Shown here piece after piece: positions 7,856 to 15,658 of a stretch of DNA of 64,000 nucleotides (position 1 is the first letter of the stretch; each line of letters opens with the position of its first letter). Source of the stretch: JANYCG01 sp031365665. Lineage in GTDB: Bacteria > Pseudomonadota > Gammaproteobacteria > Burkholderiales > Burkholderiaceae_C. The notes below the pieces were generated by a model. That model did not search any database and was not told the DNA's origin. It worked only from the letters and a program-made list of their open reading frames with translations. The position numbers and the translations under genes were made by a program. Where the stretch lies: assembly GCA_031365665.1 (NCBI GenBank), contig JANLYO010000195.1, positions 1 to 64,000 on the forward strand, given 5' to 3'.

Positions 7856-8293
7856 ATGAGCGCCGAGCGCCCCGCCCTCTTCGTCGCTGAACCGTCTGCG
7901 CAATACCTGCGGACGCCGCCTTTGGTGGTGGACTGCAGTCTGCTTGCCGGCCTGCTTTTTCACGAGAACACGCAAACCGACGCAGCGGTGCGTATCGCCG
8001 GTAGAGCGCTGCATGCGCCCTATTTGCTGCAAGTGGAAATGACAAGTGTTGCCGACAAAAAATGCAGGCTCGGGCTCATCGACAAGGCCATGTTGGCCCT
8101 GGCGGAGTTTGATGCCATGTCCATGGAATTGCACGAAATTGACCCAACGGCGGTGTTGGGCCTCGCCTTGCATTACAAATTGTCGGCCTACGACGCCTCT
8201 TACCTCTGGCTGGCCGCCGAACTCAAGTGCCCGCTGGCCACCTTTGACGAAAAGCTGGGCCGTGCCGCGCAAACCCACTTATCCACAATATGA
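7856..8293 (+). CDS. PIN-domain ribonuclease toxin (VapC-type)
   Basis: A 145-residue PIN protein. Acidic metal-site residues are visible in LVVDCSLLAGLLF, the central Glu region LLQVEMTSV, and the C-terminal YDASYLWLAAEL and FDEKLGRAA, the standard VapC order. Such toxins cleave RNA (often initiator tRNA or rRNA) until neutralised by their antitoxin. ATG 7856 is preferred over the GTG one codon earlier because of its spacing from GGAGGA. The TGA stop lies at the border of the next repeat copy. Confidence 0.85.
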   Translation: MSAERPALFVAEPSAQYLRTPPLVVDCSLLAGLLFHENTQTDAAVRIAGRALHAPYLLQVEMTSVADKKCRLGLIDKAMLALAEFDAMSMELHEIDPTAVLGLALHYKLSAYDASYLWLAAELKCPLATFDEKLGRAAQTHLSTI

Positions 8294-8388
8294 CCCCCAC
8301 GGTCGCCCACTGCGTGTGGCTCCCTGCCCCCCGAGGGGGCCGCATTTTGCCTTGGGGCGGCCCAGCGGCAAAACATCTATGACCCCCA
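8290..8388. repeat. GC-rich hairpin repeat after the PIN gene
   Basis: A full copy of the repeat seen at 2054, with CCCCCGAGGGGGCCGC in the centre and TTGGGGCGGCCCAGCGGC on the right. It is bracketed by an 11-bp direct repeat, TATGACCCCCA, at 8289-8299 and 8378-8388. The left copy supplies the TGA stop of the toxin gene; the right copy lies three bases before the ATG of the transporter gene. Confidence 0.85.
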
Positions 8389-8391
8389 ACC

Positions 8392-9291
8392 ATGACAGCC
8401 TCTAAACGCGCAGTCAGCGCCTCGGCCTTTGGCACCCTGCTGCTGATCGCCTTCATGATGGGCGCCAACCATGTGGCGGCACGTTTTGCCTTCAACGACG
8501 GGGTGGACGTGGCCACGGCCGTGGCGTTTCGCAGCGCCGTCACCACCCTGGTGGTGGCGATGGTGGTGCTGTTTTACAAAGTGCCCATCCAGCTCACCGC
8601 GCAGCACAAAAAATACCTGCCCGTGATCGGCGGGTTGATCGGCCTGCAGAGCCTGTGCCTGTATTCCGCCGTGGCGCGGCTGCCGGTGGCGCTGCTGGCC
8701 TTCAACACCTACCCGCTTTGGGCGGCATTGTGGGACCGTGTTTTATACGGCCACCGCACCGAACCGGCGGTGTTGAAAGCCATGCCGGTGCTGCTGGTGG
8801 GCCTTGCCATGGCGCTCGACGTGTTCGGCGCGGCTTCGGGTCTGGGCGCTGCCGCGCAGTGGGGGCGTATTGGCGTGGGGGTGGCGTTTGCGCTGGCGGC
8901 GGGCGCGTCATTTGGCCTGGCCATGATCCTCACCCAGCACGAGGCCGGCGACGTGGACGGCCGCGTGCGCACCGTCAGCACGCTGGGGCTAAGCGGCCTG
9001 ATCGCGCTGGTGGTGGTGGGCGCACAGGGCGGCTTCCACATGCCCACCGCCACGGCAGGTTGGCTGGGCCTGGCCGCGTTGACCTTTCTTTACGGCACGG
9101 CCTTCACCATCATGTTCACCGTGCTGCCCAAACTCGGCGTGGCCGGCAGCTCGCCCATCATGAACGTCGAACCCGTGGTGGCACTGGTGTTGGCCTGGCT
9201 GCTCTTGGGGCAGTCCATCGCGCTCATCCAGGTGGCGGGGGCGCTCTTGGTGGTGGGCACGGTGATGTGGCTCGGGCTGCGCAAGAAATAG
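8392..9291 (+). CDS. EamA-family (DMT superfamily) transporter
   Basis: A 299-residue integral membrane protein with about ten hydrophobic segments arranged as two five-helix EamA repeats. The segments FMMGANHVAARFAF and NVEPVVALVLAWLLLG are typical of the superfamily. These proteins export or import small metabolites; the substrate cannot be assigned. It begins directly after a repeat element without an obvious strong ribosome-binding site, and may be read through from the toxin module or from its own promoter. Confidence 0.85.
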   Translation: MTASKRAVSASAFGTLLLIAFMMGANHVAARFAFNDGVDVATAVAFRSAVTTLVVAMVVLFYKVPIQLTAQHKKYLPVIGGLIGLQSLCLYSAVARLPVALLAFNTYPLWAALWDRVLYGHRTEPAVLKAMPVLLVGLAMALDVFGAASGLGAAAQWGRIGVGVAFALAAGASFGLAMILTQHEAGDVDGRVRTVSTLGLSGLIALVVVGAQGGFHMPTATAGWLGLAALTFLYGTAFTIMFTVLPKLGVAGSSPIMNVEPVVALVLAWLLLGQSIALIQVAGALLVVGTVMWLGLRKK

Positions 9292-9418
9292 ACCGTTTGC
9301 CGAGGCGGGTTGGCGGTGGCGCAGCGTCGTCCGATGCGGGACAGCGCGCCCGCGCGCCTCGCCCTTCCCGCCACATAATCGCAAAATCCAAACTGACGAC
9401 CCATCCTGAGTGCCCGCC

Positions 9419-10819
9419 ATGACTGAAGCCAAACTCGACATCCCCCGGCCCGCAGGCCCCCGCCAGCGCCCCTCGCTTGCGCATATACCCAGCACCGGCG
9501 ACTGGCCGATGGTGGCCGAGGCGCGTTTCCTCTCCAACACGCTGGCTTTTGCGCAGCGGGTGCACGCCAAATGCGGGCCGGTGTCACGCGGCTGGTGGAT
9601 GTTTGGGCAGTCGGTCTACCTGATGTCGGCCGAGGCCAATGAAATGGTGCTGTTTGACCGGGGCGGCCGCTTTTCGGCCAAACTCGGCTGGGAGCGCGTG
9701 TTGGCCGACCTGTTCCCGCGCGGCCTGATGCTGCGCGACGCCGAAGACCACCGTTGGCATCGCAGGTTGATGCTGCCCGCGTTTCGCAAAGAGGCGCTGG
9801 CGCGTTACCTGGAGGCCATGAGTCCGCGCATTGAGGCCTCAGTGGCGCAATGGGGCGAAATGGGCCAAAGCGGCAACTTGAAGTTTTACCCAGCCATCAA
9901 ACGGCTGACGCTGGCCATCGCTGCCGACGTGTTTTTGGGCACCCAGCTGGATGCGGAGATCGACCAGATCAGCGCCGACTTCACCGATCTCGTCGCCGCT
10001 TCAGTGGCCATCGTGCGTATACCGGTGCTGGGGCGCACCTATGCGCGCGGCGTGAATGCCCGCGCGCGCCTGGCGCATTTCATCCGCGAGCGCATCCCGC
10101 AGCGCCGCGCCAGCCAGGGCAATGACCTGTTCACCCAGTTGTGCCACGCCCGCGATGAAGAAGACCGCCAATACAGCGACGAAGAAATCGTTGACCACCT
10201 GATCTTCTTGATGATGGCTGCGCATGACACCACCACCAGCGCCATCACCACGCTCGTCTATGCGCTGGCCAAACACCCCGAGTGGCAGGCGCGCTTGCGC
10301 CGCGAAGCCCAAGGCACAGTCAAAGCCATGCAGGCTCGTGGCGGCAGCGGCTCACCGACCCTGGATGACCTGGCCCTGATGACCGACATCGACCTGGTGT
10401 TCAAAGAAGCGCTGCGCCTGTACCAGCCGCTGCCCACCATTGCGCGGCGCACGCTGGTGGAGGTGGAAATCCACGGTAAAAAAATCCCGGCGGGCACGCC
10501 GGTGGCGGTGTTCCCGATCCAGGTGCACCGCTCGCCCGAGTGGTGGACTAACCCCGAGCAGTTCGACCCCGAGCGCTTCAATGCACAACGCGCCGAGCAC
10601 CGCCGCCACCCCTACGCCTGGGCGCCCTTTGGCGGCGGCGCCCACATGTGCATGGGCCTGCATTTCGCCGAAATGCAAGTCAAAGCCGTGATGCTGCCCC
10701 TGCTGCGAAGCTGGCAATGGACCGTGCCCGAGGGCTACGTGCCCAACTACGCCTACGCACCCATCGCCAAACCGAGGGATGGGCTGCCGATTCGCATGGG
10801 GGCTGTGAGCGGGGGCTGA
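9419..10819 (+). CDS. Cytochrome P450
   Basis: A 466-residue cytochrome P450. The I-helix oxygen-activation motif AAHDTTT is at residues 267-273, the K-helix ExxR at EALR 330-333, and the haem-binding loop FGGGAHMCMG at 404-413 with Cys411 as the haem thiolate. It has no membrane anchor, so it is a soluble bacterial enzyme needing separate redox partners, and none is encoded nearby. Substrate is unknown. ATG 9419 is chosen over a GTG three codons earlier. Confidence 0.92.
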   Translation: MTEAKLDIPRPAGPRQRPSLAHIPSTGDWPMVAEARFLSNTLAFAQRVHAKCGPVSRGWWMFGQSVYLMSAEANEMVLFDRGGRFSAKLGWERVLADLFPRGLMLRDAEDHRWHRRLMLPAFRKEALARYLEAMSPRIEASVAQWGEMGQSGNLKFYPAIKRLTLAIAADVFLGTQLDAEIDQISADFTDLVAASVAIVRIPVLGRTYARGVNARARLAHFIRERIPQRRASQGNDLFTQLCHARDEEDRQYSDEEIVDHLIFLMMAAHDTTTSAITTLVYALAKHPEWQARLRREAQGTVKAMQARGGSGSPTLDDLALMTDIDLVFKEALRLYQPLPTIARRTLVEVEIHGKKIPAGTPVAVFPIQVHRSPEWWTNPEQFDPERFNAQRAEHRRHPYAWAPFGGGAHMCMGLHFAEMQVKAVMLPLLRSWQWTVPEGYVPNYAYAPIAKPRDGLPIRMGAVSGG

Positions 10820-10863
10820 GGCCTGATCTTGGGAGGCGGCGTGGAGCTGCTTGAGCGGGTGTG

Positions 10864-10936
10864 AATAGGTGTGTTATCGGGTTGATACGCCGCTTATGGG
10901 TTATAAATAGGTGTAATTGGGTTTATTATTGGGTGT
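10864..10936 (+). promoter_or_regulatory. AT-rich leader with a direct repeat upstream of fic
   Basis: AATAGGTGT followed by a GGGTT-AT element occurs at 10864-10885 and again at 10906-10925, and a further TTGGGTGT-like element lies at 10929. The repeats end just before the Fic start codon. Fic toxins of this class with a C-terminal winged helix can regulate their own promoter, so these are candidate binding sites. TTATAAAT at about 10901-10908 could be the -10 box. Confidence 0.5.
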
Positions 10937-11986
10937 ATGTTCCATGCCGACTCCTTGAAAATCACCCCGGAAGTCCTGCGCCTGATCGCCCGGATCGACG
11001 AGTTCAAGGGTGCGTGGCGCGCGCTGGGCACCCTGGCCCCAGACCGATTGCAGGCCCTGCGCCGCGTCGCCACCATCGAGAGCATTGGCTCGTCCACCCG
11101 CATTGAAGGCAGCAAACTGTCTGACCGCGAGGTGGAAAAGCTGCTCGCCAACCTGGAGATCAAAACCTTCGACACCCGCGACGAGCAGCAGGTAGCGGGT
11201 TATGCCGAGCTGATGGAGCTGGTGTTCAGCGCCTGGCCGAGCATCCCCTTCAATGAAAACCACATCAAGCAGTTGCACCAAACCCTGCTGCGTCACAGCG
11301 AAAAAGACGCGCGGCACCGGGGCCAGTACAAAACCCACACCAACAGCGTTGCCGCCTTCGATGAAAACGGCAAACAAATCGGCATCGTGTTCGATACCGC
11401 ATCGCCCTTCGACACGCCGCGCCTGATGGCCGAGCTGCTCGACTGGCTCACCCTGGAGCGCGACAAGGCGCACCTGCACCCGCTGCTCATCATTGCGGTC
11501 TTTGCGGTGGTCTTTCTGGAAATCCACCCCTTCCAGGACGGCAACGGGCGCCTGAGCCGCGTGCTGACCACCCTGCTGCTGCTGCAGGCGGGTTATGCCT
11601 ACGTGCCCTACAGCTCGCTGGAAAGCGTGATCGAGGCGAACAAGGAAGGCTACTACCTGGCACTGCGCCAGACGCAAGGAAGCATCCGCACGGCCACGCC
11701 AGACTGGCAACCCTGGCTGCTGTTCTTCCTGCGCAGTTTGTCGGAGCAGGTGCGCAGGCTGGAGAAAAAGGTAGAACGCGAAAAAATCGTGCTGGCCGCC
11801 TTGCCGCAATTGCAACTGCACATTGTCGAATTTGCACGCGAGCATGGGCGCGTGACCATTGGCAATGCCATCGCGCTTACCGGGGCCAACCGCAACACCT
11901 TGAAGCAGCACCTGCGCAGCCTGGTGGAGCGTGGCCACCTGAAGCAGCAGGGCGGCGGGCGGGGGGTTTGGTATGAGTTGCGGTGA
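10937..11986 (+). CDS. Fic-domain AMPylase with N-terminal inhibitory motif and C-terminal winged helix
   Basis: A 349-residue protein. The Fic catalytic loop HPFQDGNGRLSR is complete at residues 197-208, so transfer of AMP to target hydroxyls is expected. The inhibitory-helix motif SSTRIEG (52-58) marks a class II, intramolecularly inhibited Fic protein. The last ~70 residues (TIGNAIALTGANRNTLKQHL) look like a winged helix-turn-helix DNA-binding domain. No separate antitoxin is needed for this class. It stands alone, preceded by a repeated leader and followed by two small hairpins. Confidence 0.9.
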   Translation: MFHADSLKITPEVLRLIARIDEFKGAWRALGTLAPDRLQALRRVATIESIGSSTRIEGSKLSDREVEKLLANLEIKTFDTRDEQQVAGYAELMELVFSAWPSIPFNENHIKQLHQTLLRHSEKDARHRGQYKTHTNSVAAFDENGKQIGIVFDTASPFDTPRLMAELLDWLTLERDKAHLHPLLIIAVFAVVFLEIHPFQDGNGRLSRVLTTLLLLQAGYAYVPYSSLESVIEANKEGYYLALRQTQGSIRTATPDWQPWLLFFLRSLSEQVRRLEKKVEREKIVLAALPQLQLHIVEFAREHGRVTIGNAIALTGANRNTLKQHLRSLVERGHLKQQGGGRGVWYELR

Positions 11987-11999
11987 AGGCTCAATGGCA

Positions 12000-12050
12000 A
12001 TTCTCCAGACGATGTTGGGAGAATCTCCAAAATCGCAGACACCGTCTGCG
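12000..12050 (+). other. Two short hairpins between fic and the reductase gene
   Basis: ATTCTCC/GGAGAAT (12000-12024) and CGCAGAC-ACC-GTCTGCG (12034-12050) can each fold. No U-tract follows, so they are not clear intrinsic terminators. They could be a protein-binding site or an attenuator for the downstream gene. Confidence 0.35.
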
Positions 12051-12070
12051 GAATCTTTACAAGGACACCC

Positions 12071-13006
12071 ATGAAAATCCTGATCCTCGGTGCCGGCGGC
12101 ACAGGCGGCTACTTTGGCGGCAGGCTGCATCAGGGCGGCGCAGACGTGACCTTTCTCGTGCGTGAGGCACGCGCGCAGCACATCGCCAGCCACGGCCTGA
12201 TGCTGGAGAGCCCCAAAGACAAAGTCACGCTGCAAGTCAAAACGGTGCTGGCCGGGCAAGTCAAGCCCGAGTACGACGTGGTCATCCTCGCCTGCAAAGC
12301 CTACGACCTGGCCAGCAGCATCGCGGCCATCACACCGGCCATGGGCACTAACAACAGCGCCCACACCTGTGTGTTGCCGCTGCTGAACGGCATCTCGCAC
12401 ATCGCCACGCTGGACGCCGCTTTTGGCCAGCAGCGTGTGATGGGCGGCGTCTGCCAGATATCGGCCACCCTGACCCAAGACGGCGTCGTCAAATCGATGA
12501 TGGACTCGCACGCGCTGGTGTGGGGCGCGCGCGACCCGGCTCATGCCGGCCTGGCGCAGGAACTCGGCACACCGTTTGCCAACACCGTGCTGGACTGGCG
12601 CGTGTCTGACACCATCATGCTCGACATGTGGGAGAAGCTGACTTTTTTGTCCACCCTGGCGGGCATGACCTGCCTGATGCGCGCGTCGGTGGGCGACATA
12701 CTGGCCGCGCCCGGCGGCGCACAGGCCATCACCCGTTACCTGGACGCGTGCATCGCCATCGCCACGCACGAAGGCTACGCCCCGCGCAGCGCCGCCATCG
12801 AACGCTACCGCGCCATGCTGTGCACCCCTGGCTCTGCGCTGACCGCGTCAATGCTGCGCGACCTGGAAAACGGCGGGCCGATTGAAGCCGACCACATTGT
12901 GGGCTGTGTGCTGGAAAAGGCGCGGGCGCATGGGGTGGATGAGGGCATGCTGGCGGTGGCGTTTGCGCATTTGAAGGCTTATGAGGTGCGGCGGGGACGC
13001 AAGTAG
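12071..13006 (+). CDS. 2-dehydropantoate 2-reductase family protein, intact tandem copy
   Basis: A 311-residue ApbA/PanE-type reductase beginning MKILILGAGGTGGYFGG with the NADP-binding glycines. The catalytic-lysine region is VILACKAYD, and the C-terminal domain carries GGPIEADHIVG. The AAGGACACCC stretch before ATG contains the ribosome-binding site. A second copy with near-identical blocks of sequence begins at 13631 but is broken. The toxin pair brnTA lies between the two copies. The substrate is probably a 2-oxo acid other than ketopantoate, given the number of paralogues nearby. Confidence 0.85.
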   Translation: MKILILGAGGTGGYFGGRLHQGGADVTFLVREARAQHIASHGLMLESPKDKVTLQVKTVLAGQVKPEYDVVILACKAYDLASSIAAITPAMGTNNSAHTCVLPLLNGISHIATLDAAFGQQRVMGGVCQISATLTQDGVVKSMMDSHALVWGARDPAHAGLAQELGTPFANTVLDWRVSDTIMLDMWEKLTFLSTLAGMTCLMRASVGDILAAPGGAQAITRYLDACIAIATHEGYAPRSAAIERYRAMLCTPGSALTASMLRDLENGGPIEADHIVGCVLEKARAHGVDEGMLAVAFAHLKAYEVRRGRK

Positions 13007-13065
13007 TGAATTTCTGTCACCACAAATAACCAGACAGATTTATTTTTTGTGAGTACAATAATCTT

Positions 13066-13341
13066 GTGGAAATCAGCTTCGATCCAGGCAAAAATGCACG
13101 AAACGTGGCTGATCGCGGCCTGCCGTTCAATCTGGTAGAGCAGTTGGAATGGTCAAGCGCGATCATCGAAGAAGACGTCCGCAAGAACTATGGTGAGCGA
13201 CGTTACATAGCCCTTGGGCTTATCGAAGATCGGTTGCACGCCGTGGTGTTCACGCCTCGTGCGCACCGGGTGCATGTCATCAGTTTGCGCAAGGCGAACC
13301 AACGAGAGGTGAAAGACTATGAGCAAAAAACCAGACCCTGA
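13066..13341 (+). CDS. brnT: BrnT-family ribonuclease toxin (DUF497)
   Basis: A 91-residue protein with the RelE-like BrnT signature: FDPGKNARNVADRGLPF at the start, RRYIALGLIEDRLHAVVF in the middle, and VHVISLRKANQREV at the end. BrnT degrades RNA and is neutralised by BrnA. The start is GTG 13066. The gene overlaps the antitoxin gene by 23 bp, in the usual toxin-first order. The palindromic TTGTGAGTACAA just upstream (13048-13059) is a candidate BrnA operator. Confidence 0.88.
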   Translation: MEISFDPGKNARNVADRGLPFNLVEQLEWSSAIIEEDVRKNYGERRYIALGLIEDRLHAVVFTPRAHRVHVISLRKANQREVKDYEQKTRP

Positions 13342-13612
13342 GCTGATTGACGAAGAGAACCCCGAGTGGACGGCCAAACAAATTGCCAAAGCGCGCCCGG
13401 CCAGTGAAGTGTTGCCTAAGATTTTTGGCGCGCAGGTTGCTCAGGAGATGCTCAAGCGGCGCGGTCGCCCGCGAGCAACGCACCCGAAGGAGCGCATCAA
13501 TATCCGCCTGTCGCACGATGTGGTCACTCATTTCAAAGCGTCAGGTGACGGCTGGCAGACGCGGATTGATGCCGCGCTGAAAGATTGGTTGCGGACGCAT
13601 GCGGGGGCTTAG
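13319..13612 (+). CDS. brnA: BrnA-family antitoxin
   Basis: A 97-residue antitoxin. The N-terminal segment NPEWTAKQIAKARPASEVLP binds the toxin, and the C-terminal INIRLSHDVVTHFKASGDGW is the ribbon-helix-helix DNA-binding part of BrnA. The overlap with brnT indicates coupled translation. BrnA with BrnT normally represses the shared promoter. The gene ends 18 bp before the second reductase copy. Confidence 0.88.
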   Translation: MSKKPDPELIDEENPEWTAKQIAKARPASEVLPKIFGAQVAQEMLKRRGRPRATHPKERINIRLSHDVVTHFKASGDGWQTRIDAALKDWLRTHAGA

Positions 13613-13630
13613 ACCGCAACTCCCTATCCC

Positions 13631-14666
13631 ATGAAAATCCTGATCCTAGGCGCTGGCGCCATCGGCGGCTACTTTGGCGGCCGGCTGCATCAGGCGGGCG
13701 CAGACGTGACCTTCCTTGTGCGCCCCGCAAGGGCGCAGCACATCGCCACCCACGGCCTGATGCTGGAGAGCCCCAAAGACAAGGCCACGCTGCAAGTCAA
13801 GACCGTGCTGGCCGGGCAAGTCAAGCCCGAATACGACGTGGTCATCCTCGCCTGCAAGGCCTATGACCTGGCCAGCAGCATCGCGGCCATCACCCCGGCC
13901 ATGGGTGAGCACACCTGTGTGTTGCCCCTGCTCAACGGCATCTCGCACATCGCCACGCTGGATGCCGCCTTTGGCCCAGAGCGCGTGATGGGCGGCGCCT
14001 GCCAGATCGCCGCCACGCTCACGCCCGAGGGCGTGGTCAAGGCGCTGATGGAGTTCCAGAGCCTCGTGTGGGGCGCGCGCCACCCGGCGCAGGCCGCGCT
14101 GGCAGAGGCGCTGGGCCAGAGCTTTGCCAACACCGGCGTGGGCTGGCGCGTGTCTGGCGAGATCATGCTCGACATGTGGGAAGTATGTGGCCCCCACGCT
14201 CCGCCGCTTCGCGGGTCGCTGCCCCCCGAGGGGGCGCATTTTTGCTTGGAGCGGCCCGGCGCAAAAACTGGTCTCCACGCTGGCCAGCATGACCTGCCTG
14301 ATGCGCGGCTCGGTGGGCGACATTCTGGCCGCGCCCGGCGGCGCCGAATGCATCACCCGTTATCTGGATTCATGCATCGCCGTCGCCACCAAAGAGGGCT
14401 ACGCGCCGCGCGCTGCGGCCATCGAACGTTACCGCGCGATGCTGTCAACGACAGGATCGACGCTCACCGCCTCGATGCTGCGCGACCTGGAAATCGGCGG
14501 CCCCATCGAAGCCGACCACATCGTCGGCTTCATGCTGGAGAAGGCGCGGGCGCATGGGGTGGATGAGGGGATGCTGGCGGTGGCTTATGCGCATTTGAAG
14601 ACTTATGAGGCGCGGCGCAAGCGCCAAATGACGACATTTTTAGAGGGCAAACAGACCCGTTCGTAG
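13631..14666 (+). pseudogene. Second 2-dehydropantoate reductase copy, disrupted by an inserted repeat
   Basis: The first ~184 codons match the intact paralogue at 12071 closely, up to MLDMWE. An 82-bp GC-rich repeat (14183-14264) follows, after which the homology resumes in another frame at KLVSTLAS and runs to a stop at 14664-14666. 82 is not a multiple of three, so the frame is shifted and the protein would be truncated in the original frame. The C-terminal half (PGGAECITRYLDSC and onward) is otherwise intact, indicating a recent event. An internal restart at the second half is unlikely to give a functional enzyme. Confidence 0.9.
14183..14264. repeat. GC-rich hairpin repeat inserted inside the second reductase copy
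   Basis: The same element as at 2054 and 8290: CCCCCACGCTC at the left, CCCCCCGAGGGGG in the middle, and GCTTGGAGCGGCCCGGCGC at the right. The intact paralogue at 12071 lacks it at the corresponding site, which gives a direct empty-site comparison. The insertion length is about 82 bp. No clear flanking duplication is seen here. Confidence 0.88.
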
Positions 14667-14691
14667 ATAGTGGCGCTAAACAACTCACGGG

Positions 14692-15657
14692 CTAGTCAAT
14701 CAACCGGTTAAGCGCCTCCACACCTCCGTCGGCAAGTGAAGAAGCTACGTGGGAAAGATCCGATCTGAATCGGATCCCCGTTATCCGAGTGTCACTCGGC
14801 TCGTCAGGTTTAGGCACATCCCTCATCGCATACATCACGAAGTGCCGCTCAGCATAAGATAAATCGAACCTTCGATCCAGGCGGTCAGAAAACTCGCTGC
14901 CAAGAGCACTTGCCACATTCTCCCAAAGCTTCTGCCGCGCCAGGGGATCTCCTGAAACAGCTACTTCAATCTTACGTGCCAGATCCATCACGCCTGTTCC
15001 ACCGCTAAGTGGTTGCAACAGGACTGAGGCTAAGAAGCCGTTGCCATTCACAGGTTCTATGAGTTGCTCAAGAGCGAACTCATGTACCCTTATCTCTTTA
15101 GTAGTAGCTTTGACTTCAAGGCAACAAGCAGCCCACGAAAAATCAAATCTATCAAACTTGTCAGCATGCCAAGCCGCAAGAGCCCGAGAAGTGTTGCGGC
15201 TACTAGCAATGACATACAGTTCGGCCCATAGCCCTGTGACCTCTCTATTGTTGGGCCAACTCAGCGCTTTAAACAAGTCAAGCAGGCCGTGAACGCATTG
15301 CCCCAAAACAACGGTATCGGAGGAAACGGGAAGTCGCTCAACGGCAACTGCAAAGCAACGAATAAAAAGTTCAAATAGGTCAGGGACTGAAGCGTCACAA
15401 GTGATAACGGCGAACTGGTCTTCAAGCGTTGCAGAATCAGTGCGCACTCTGCATGTACTATGGAACTGCACCGATAAGTACTTCAAGGCAATGCTTGGCG
15501 AGTAAGTCACACTACTTGAATCATGTAGGAGGAAAACTGGACTGCCGTCAAGCGCTTTAGCAAGAAAGTCTCGACGCTTTGATGACAGGCTAACCGCCGC
15601 GAACTCTGAGCCCGAGGCAGCAATTTGAAGGTCAAGGAAAATGCGATGCAAGTCCAT
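14692..15657 (-). CDS. PD-(D/E)XK motif protein (DUF4420-like), predicted nuclease of a defence operon
   Basis: A 321-residue protein. GLWAELYVI (142-150, Glu146), Asp172 in FDRFDFSW and ExK in LEVKATT (Glu181, Lys183) fit the PD-(D/E)XK nuclease core, so DNA cleavage is predicted. ATG 15657 lies one base after the Z1 stop codon; a TTG six codons upstream is an alternative. It is the last gene of a four-gene operon with methyltransferase, GHKL ATPase and Z1 NTPase. GC content is visibly lower than in neighbouring genes, pointing to horizontal acquisition. The family resemblance is from memory, not from a search. Confidence 0.78.
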   Translation of the reverse strand: MDLHRIFLDLQIAASGSEFAAVSLSSKRRDFLAKALDGSPVFLLHDSSSVTYSPSIALKYLSVQFHSTCRVRTDSATLEDQFAVITCDASVPDLFELFIRCFAVAVERLPVSSDTVVLGQCVHGLLDLFKALSWPNNREVTGLWAELYVIASSRNTSRALAAWHADKFDRFDFSWAACCLEVKATTKEIRVHEFALEQLIEPVNGNGFLASVLLQPLSGGTGVMDLARKIEVAVSGDPLARQKLWENVASALGSEFSDRLDRRFDLSYAERHFVMYAMRDVPKPDEPSDTRITGIRFRSDLSHVASSLADGGVEALNRLID

Positions 15658-15658
15658 G

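Noticed and set aside
10901..12769. Very long open frame (over 600 codons) on the minus strand opposite fic and the reductase gene
   Set aside because: It runs antisense to two well-supported genes and its translation has no domain character; long antisense frames are expected in GC-rich DNA.
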